Source of the DNA: DAINPP01 sp036743375
GTDB taxonomy: Bacteria; Thermotogota; Thermotogae; MWEM01
Length of the DNA: 64,000 nt
NCBI GenBank assembly: GCA_036743375.1
Contig: DAINPP010000005.1
Location: forward strand, 1 to 64,000
Direction of reading: 5' to 3'
The translations under genes were made by a program, and so were the position numbers. The first letter of the stretch is position 1. The number at the start of each line of letters is the position of its first letter. The notes beneath the pieces are model-generated. The model worked only from the letters and a program-made list of their open reading frames with translations. It made no database searches and was not told where the DNA came from. This document shows, in pieces, positions 60,915-64,000 of this stretch.

Positions 60915-61895
60915 ATGAAGAGAGAAGATTTTACTATTTTTAAGGATTTTATAGAGGCACATGAAAGCTTTCTGATCGTCGGTCACATAGATCCCGACGG
61001 GGATTGCATCAGTTCGATACTTTCACTGGTTTACGGATTAAGACGCTTGGGAAGAGAGGTCATCGCAGCCGTCGACAGCAAGTGTCCCGGCATATTTGAG
61101 GAATTCTTCCCGGTCGGCCAGATCGGCTTCGAACGTGATATAGCCGAAGAGGATATGGAGGCCATTATCGTCGTGGATTCCTCATCGATCGACAGGATGG
61201 GGAAATATGAAAGATTGCGTTCACTCAAGCCGACACTGGTCATCGATCATCACGCGACGAATAACAACTGGGGGGATTACAACTGTGTTGACGTTTCCGC
61301 CGCCGCAGCCACACAGATCATCTTCTGGTTTCTCAAGGAACTCGGTGTGGAATACGATCCGGTACTGGCAACAATTTCTCTGCTCGGAATCCAGACGGAC
61401 ACGGGCTTTTTTAAATACACAAACACGACCAGTCAGGTCATGAGAGATGCCGGTGAACTGGTAGAAGCAGGTGCAGAACCGTATTTTAACGCTTCGATGG
61501 TAACCGAAAACAACAAGGTCGAGGAATTCTATATCCTCTCGGATATGGCCGATCATATTCAGCTCGCTATCGACGGAAAACTGATCTATTCATATGTCTC
61601 ACTCGAGGACATGAAAAAAAACCGTTGTACACCGGAAGAAACGACAGGATTGATCGGCGAATTACGTTCTATTAAGGGAGTTGAAACGGCCATTCTCTTC
61701 ACGGAGGTAGACGAGAAAGAGGTAAAGGTCAGTTTCAGATCCAAAAATTGGTTTGACGTGGCAAAGATTGCGGACGAATTACATGGCGGAGGGCATCAGC
61801 GCGCATCGGGATGCAGTGTCTATGATACACTCGATAATGCGATAGAACTCGTAGTCGGTCGTGTAAAGACAGAGATGATCAACGAATTGAATTAG
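60915..61895 (+). CDS. DHH/DHHA1 phosphoesterase, NrnA-like
   Basis: A 326-residue phosphoesterase. HIDPDGDCISSI and the DHH motif VIDHHATNNNWGDYN bind Mn; the C-terminal DHHA1 domain has GGGHQRASG. NrnA-type enzymes degrade oligoribonucleotides and pAp, and relatives cut pApA from c-di-AMP, so it may complete the turnover of the messenger made by DisA. The ATG at 60915 follows AGGAG; the frame to 60909 has no better site. Confidence 0.9.
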   Translation: MKREDFTIFKDFIEAHESFLIVGHIDPDGDCISSILSLVYGLRRLGREVIAAVDSKCPGIFEEFFPVGQIGFERDIAEEDMEAIIVVDSSSIDRMGKYERLRSLKPTLVIDHHATNNNWGDYNCVDVSAAAATQIIFWFLKELGVEYDPVLATISLLGIQTDTGFFKYTNTTSQVMRDAGELVEAGAEPYFNASMVTENNKVEEFYILSDMADHIQLAIDGKLIYSYVSLEDMKKNRCTPEETTGLIGELRSIKGVETAILFTEVDEKEVKVSFRSKNWFDVAKIADELHGGGHQRASGCSVYDTLDNAIELVVGRVKTEMINELN

Positions 61896-61922
61896 ATAAA
61901 TGAACAGGAGGAATTATAAAAT

Positions 61923-62228
61923 ATGAGCACAGTCAGCAAGGAAAAGGTAATTGAGGCGTTATCACAGGTTGTAGATATCGAGATCGGCATCGACATCGTA
62001 TCACTCGGATTGATCTATAAGGTGGATATCGATGAAAACGATAATGTCACCATCGTTATGACATTAACGGTGCCAACCTGTCCAATGGCTTCATTTATGA
62101 CAGAACAGGCAAGAAGTGCTGCCGCTTCGGTACCTGGTGTTCAGAAAGTGGATCTTCAGCTTGCATTTGAACCACGATGGACTCCGGATATGATGGCAGA
62201 CAGCGCAAAAAGACTTCTGGGGAGATAA
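61923..62228 (+). CDS. MIP18/DUF59-family protein
   Basis: A 101-residue protein of the SufT/PaaD-like family. VVDIEIGIDIVSLGLIYKVDI and MTLTVPTCPMASFM, with the conserved Cys in TCPM, are typical. Members assist iron-sulfur cluster insertion. It is placed next to minD with a three-base gap; fusion or adjacency of DUF59 with the ParA/Mrp type is known for Mrp, but the P-loop protein here is MinD-like. Confidence 0.88.
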   Translation: MSTVSKEKVIEALSQVVDIEIGIDIVSLGLIYKVDIDENDNVTIVMTLTVPTCPMASFMTEQARSAAASVPGVQKVDLQLAFEPRWTPDMMADSAKRLLGR

Positions 62229-62231
62229 ATT

Positions 62232-63041
62232 ATGGAAAACAAGCAGGTGTTAGTCATCACATCCGGTAAGGGCGGTGTTGGAAAGACGACCATCACAGCC
62301 AATCTCGGAGCAGCTTTCGCAAATCTTGGCAAAAAGGTTTGCCTGATTGATGCGGATCTCGGGCTGAAGAATCTTGACGTTATCCTCGGGCTCGAAAACA
62401 GAATCCTCTACACCATCATGGATGTGGTGTCAGGGAGAGTTGGTGCGCAGGAAGCCCTTGTCAGACACAAGACGAACAGGAACCTCTATCTCATGCCGGC
62501 TTCACAGATTGCTACCAAAGAGATGATGACGGTTGAAGACATGGTCAATGTGGTTACTCAGATCAAGAAGGAATTTGATTACATCCTTATCGATTCACCT
62601 GCTGGTATAGAAAGCGGCTTCAGAAATGCCGTTGCGGCTGCTGATGCCGCTATTCTCGTTACAAATCCGGAATATACGGCCGTCAGCGATGCGGATCGGG
62701 TGCTCGGGTTGATTGAGAACACACATCTTGGCATCGAAAACGTTCAGTTCATCCTCAACAAGGTGAAGGACGGAGTCAGTGAGAAAAGGGGCATGCTGAA
62801 AAAGGAGGAGGTCTTAAAGACCCTTTCTATTCCGATGATCGGCATGGTCCCCGACAGTGATGAGATATTCATCGGTTCAAATAGGGGGGTTCCGATTGCA
62901 TTTGAACCCGCCCATTCGATGAACAAGATATTCACCAACATCACTAGAAGGATCATGGGACATAATATCCCTATCGAAGAGGACTTCAAACTGGCAAAGA
63001 CGAGCATGTGGAAGATGTTCCTCAAACTCTTCAGACCGTAA
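62232..63041 (+). CDS. minD: MinD-like septum-site ATPase
   Basis: A 269-residue ParA-class ATPase. The deviant Walker A is SGKGGVGKTT, and DADLGLKNLDVILGLENR and LIDSPAGIESGF are typical of MinD. The C-terminal DFKLAKTSMWKMFLKLFRP is an amphipathic membrane-targeting helix, which distinguishes MinD from Mrp/ApbC. No minC or minE is in the window. It normally recruits MinC to the membrane to block polar division. Confidence 0.9.
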   Translation: MENKQVLVITSGKGGVGKTTITANLGAAFANLGKKVCLIDADLGLKNLDVILGLENRILYTIMDVVSGRVGAQEALVRHKTNRNLYLMPASQIATKEMMTVEDMVNVVTQIKKEFDYILIDSPAGIESGFRNAVAAADAAILVTNPEYTAVSDADRVLGLIENTHLGIENVQFILNKVKDGVSEKRGMLKKEEVLKTLSIPMIGMVPDSDEIFIGSNRGVPIAFEPAHSMNKIFTNITRRIMGHNIPIEEDFKLAKTSMWKMFLKLFRP

Positions 63042-63053
63042 CGGGAGAAATGG

Positions 63054-63458
63054 ATGATGAAATTAAAGGAAATACAACTTCAGACAAAAAGAAGAACAGA
63101 AGTGATAGATATCACCACCGAGGTCTCGGAGATTCTAAGGGCAAACGGTATCGAAAACGGACTCGCCGTCATATTCGTTCCGCATACGACCGCCGGGATA
63201 ACGATCAACGAAAATGCGGATCCAAGTGTTAAGCGGGACTTTCTGACAAAGATGAACCGGATGATTCCGGAAATTGATGGTTATACGCATCTCGAAGGGA
63301 ATTCGGATGCGCATATCAAGACGATTCTCACAAATCCGTCACAAACAGTCATCGTGGAAGATGGCCGGTTGATGCTTGGAACATGGCAGGGGGTCTATTT
63401 TTGTGAATACGATGGCCCGAGAACAAGAAAAGTTTGGGTAAAAATACTGGAAGAATAA
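63054..63458 (+). CDS. YjbQ-family protein (thiamine phosphate synthase-like)
   Basis: A 134-residue protein of the UPF0047 family. VFVPHTTAGITINENADPSVKRDF and HIKTILTNPSQTVIVEDGRLMLGTWQGVYFCEYDGPR carry the conserved His, Asn and Glu residues. E. coli YjbQ shows weak thiamine phosphate synthase activity; the biological role is uncertain. GGGAG lies upstream of two adjacent ATG codons at 63054 and 63057. Confidence 0.9.
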   Translation: MMKLKEIQLQTKRRTEVIDITTEVSEILRANGIENGLAVIFVPHTTAGITINENADPSVKRDFLTKMNRMIPEIDGYTHLEGNSDAHIKTILTNPSQTVIVEDGRLMLGTWQGVYFCEYDGPRTRKVWVKILEE

Positions 63459-63460
63459 TC

Positions 63461-64000
63461 ATGCAGACAAACAGAATAAAAATATCAATGAACTCTTCTG
63501 ATTTTTTCACATCGGAAGAGTTTTTAAAATGTGCAGAAGATCTGAGGAACGGCGAACTGGTCATTTTTCCCACGGAGACCGTCTACGGTATCGGTGCCGT
63601 TATCGATAATGACAGGGCCTTGAAGGCCATCTTCAAGGCAAAGGGAAGGCCTCAGGATAATCCACTGATCGCCCATATCGGAAAGATGGAACAGGCAGAG
63701 GCATTGATCGTAAAAGACAAACGAAACCTCTTTGAAAAACTAACATCCATTTTCTGGCCGGGACCGGTAACCTTTATCCTGAATAAAACGGATAAGGTTT
63801 CGCGTATCCTGAGCGGTGGCAGGGATACCGTTGCCGTAAGATTTCCCGCAAACCGGATTGCCTCAGAACTGATCAACGCCTGCGGCATTCCCGTGGCGGC
63901 ACCGAGTGCCAATATCTCCGGTCTTCCCAGTCCCACGAGACCGGAACATCTAAAAGAAATGGATGGTCGGGTCAAATGGATAATCGAAACCGATCCGCTC
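63461..64000 (+). CDS. Sua5/YwlC threonylcarbamoyl-AMP synthase, N-terminal part (window end)
   Basis: At least 180 residues, open to the end of the window. LVIFPTETVYGIGAV, IFKAKGRPQDNPLIAHI, FWPGPVTFIL and VAVRFPANRIA with PVAAPSANISGLPSPT are the Sua5/YrdC signature, including the K-x-R nucleotide site. It makes threonylcarbamoyl-AMP for the t6A37 modification of tRNAs reading ANN codons. The ATG at 63461 is two bases after yjbQ. The C-terminal Sua5 extension, if any, lies beyond the window. Confidence 0.9.
   Translation, partial: MQTNRIKISMNSSDFFTSEEFLKCAEDLRNGELVIFPTETVYGIGAVIDNDRALKAIFKAKGRPQDNPLIAHIGKMEQAEALIVKDKRNLFEKLTSIFWPGPVTFILNKTDKVSRILSGGRDTVAVRFPANRIASELINACGIPVAAPSANISGLPSPTRPEHLKEMDGRVKWIIETDPL

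Noticed and set aside
1..64000. tRNA, rRNA or CRISPR loci
   Set aside because: I looked for T-loop GTTCRANNC patterns with flanking acceptor stems and for regularly spaced repeats in the intergenic regions and found none.

Overview
The window looks like chromosomal core sequence from a member of the Thermotogota, probably a mesophilic or moderately thermophilic one. This rests on three things. GroEL reads very close to what I recall of Thermotoga GroEL over long stretches. The order rapZ-yvcK-whiA-nrdR-greA-lysS fits that phylum, as do a GH57 glucanotransferase-type enzyme and DisA. Ribosomal protein L27 carries an N-terminal extension next to its Prp protease, which is also seen in Firmicutes. 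No database search was possible, so genus is not assigned. I saw no rRNA, tRNA, transposase, prophage or CRISPR array.

Layout. 0-5.9 kb: dihydrolipoyl dehydrogenase, PPi-dependent phosphofructokinase, a self-cleaving LexA/CI-type repressor, a MerR-methyltransferase fusion and an acetyltransferase. 6-10.4 kb: three small secreted proteins downstream of rsgA, a GNAT, a flavin-reductase-like protein and a pseudouridine synthase. 10.6-15.9 kb: an unknown protein, a potassium-uptake unit (TrkH plus two TrkA-like subunits plus a response regulator), a PflA-like radical SAM protein and OsmC. 16.3-19.3 kb: a MobA-like nucleotidyltransferase and groESL behind a CIRCE operator, followed by duplicated hairpin repeats. 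19.4-27.2 kb: a YjdF/DUF2238-like membrane protein and a seven-gene ribose-type operon (lacI-rbsD-btpA-rbsK-rbsA-rbsC-rbsB) with a double palindromic operator. 27.3-39.2 kb: a plus-strand intergenic RNA candidate, then a long co-directional run of RNase G, GH57, PNPase, M16 peptidase, two HD-GYP proteins, a phosphodiesterase and an L9-nuclease fusion. 39.5-47.1 kb: radical SAM, thioesterase, YugP, rpoD, dnaG, rpsI, rplM, rpmA, prp and rplU. 47.2-52.4 kb: disA, DUF177-rpmF and fliG-fliH-fliI. 52.5-64 kb: zapA-like, rapZ-yvcK-whiA-nrdR-greA-lysS, a glycosyltransferase, an ion transporter, nrnA, DUF59, minD, yjbQ and the start of a Sua5-type gene that runs off the window.

Most unusual. At 27789-28592 one continuous frame joins the N-terminal rRNA-binding domain of ribosomal protein L9 to a PIN/NYN (Zc3h12a-like) ribonuclease domain with its acidic residues in place. 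It is the last gene of a run that also encodes RNase G and PNPase, so the natural hypothesis is a ribosome-tethered mRNA or rRNA endonuclease. Converging on it is an apparently undescribed plus-strand RNA gene. It has an extended -10 promoter, a 19-bp long-range stem containing three G-U pairs that only work in plus-strand RNA, and an intrinsic terminator with its U-run on the same strand.

How the genes work together. The window mixes housekeeping modules (translation, transcription initiation, replication priming, chaperones, RNA turnover) with sugar uptake, potassium uptake and flagellar export. Second-messenger genes are prominent: DisA makes c-di-AMP, NrnA-type DHH proteins degrade short nucleotides, and the HD-GYP family hydrolyses c-di-GMP. 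The potassium system here is a common c-di-AMP target in other bacteria, although no direct link can be shown from sequence.
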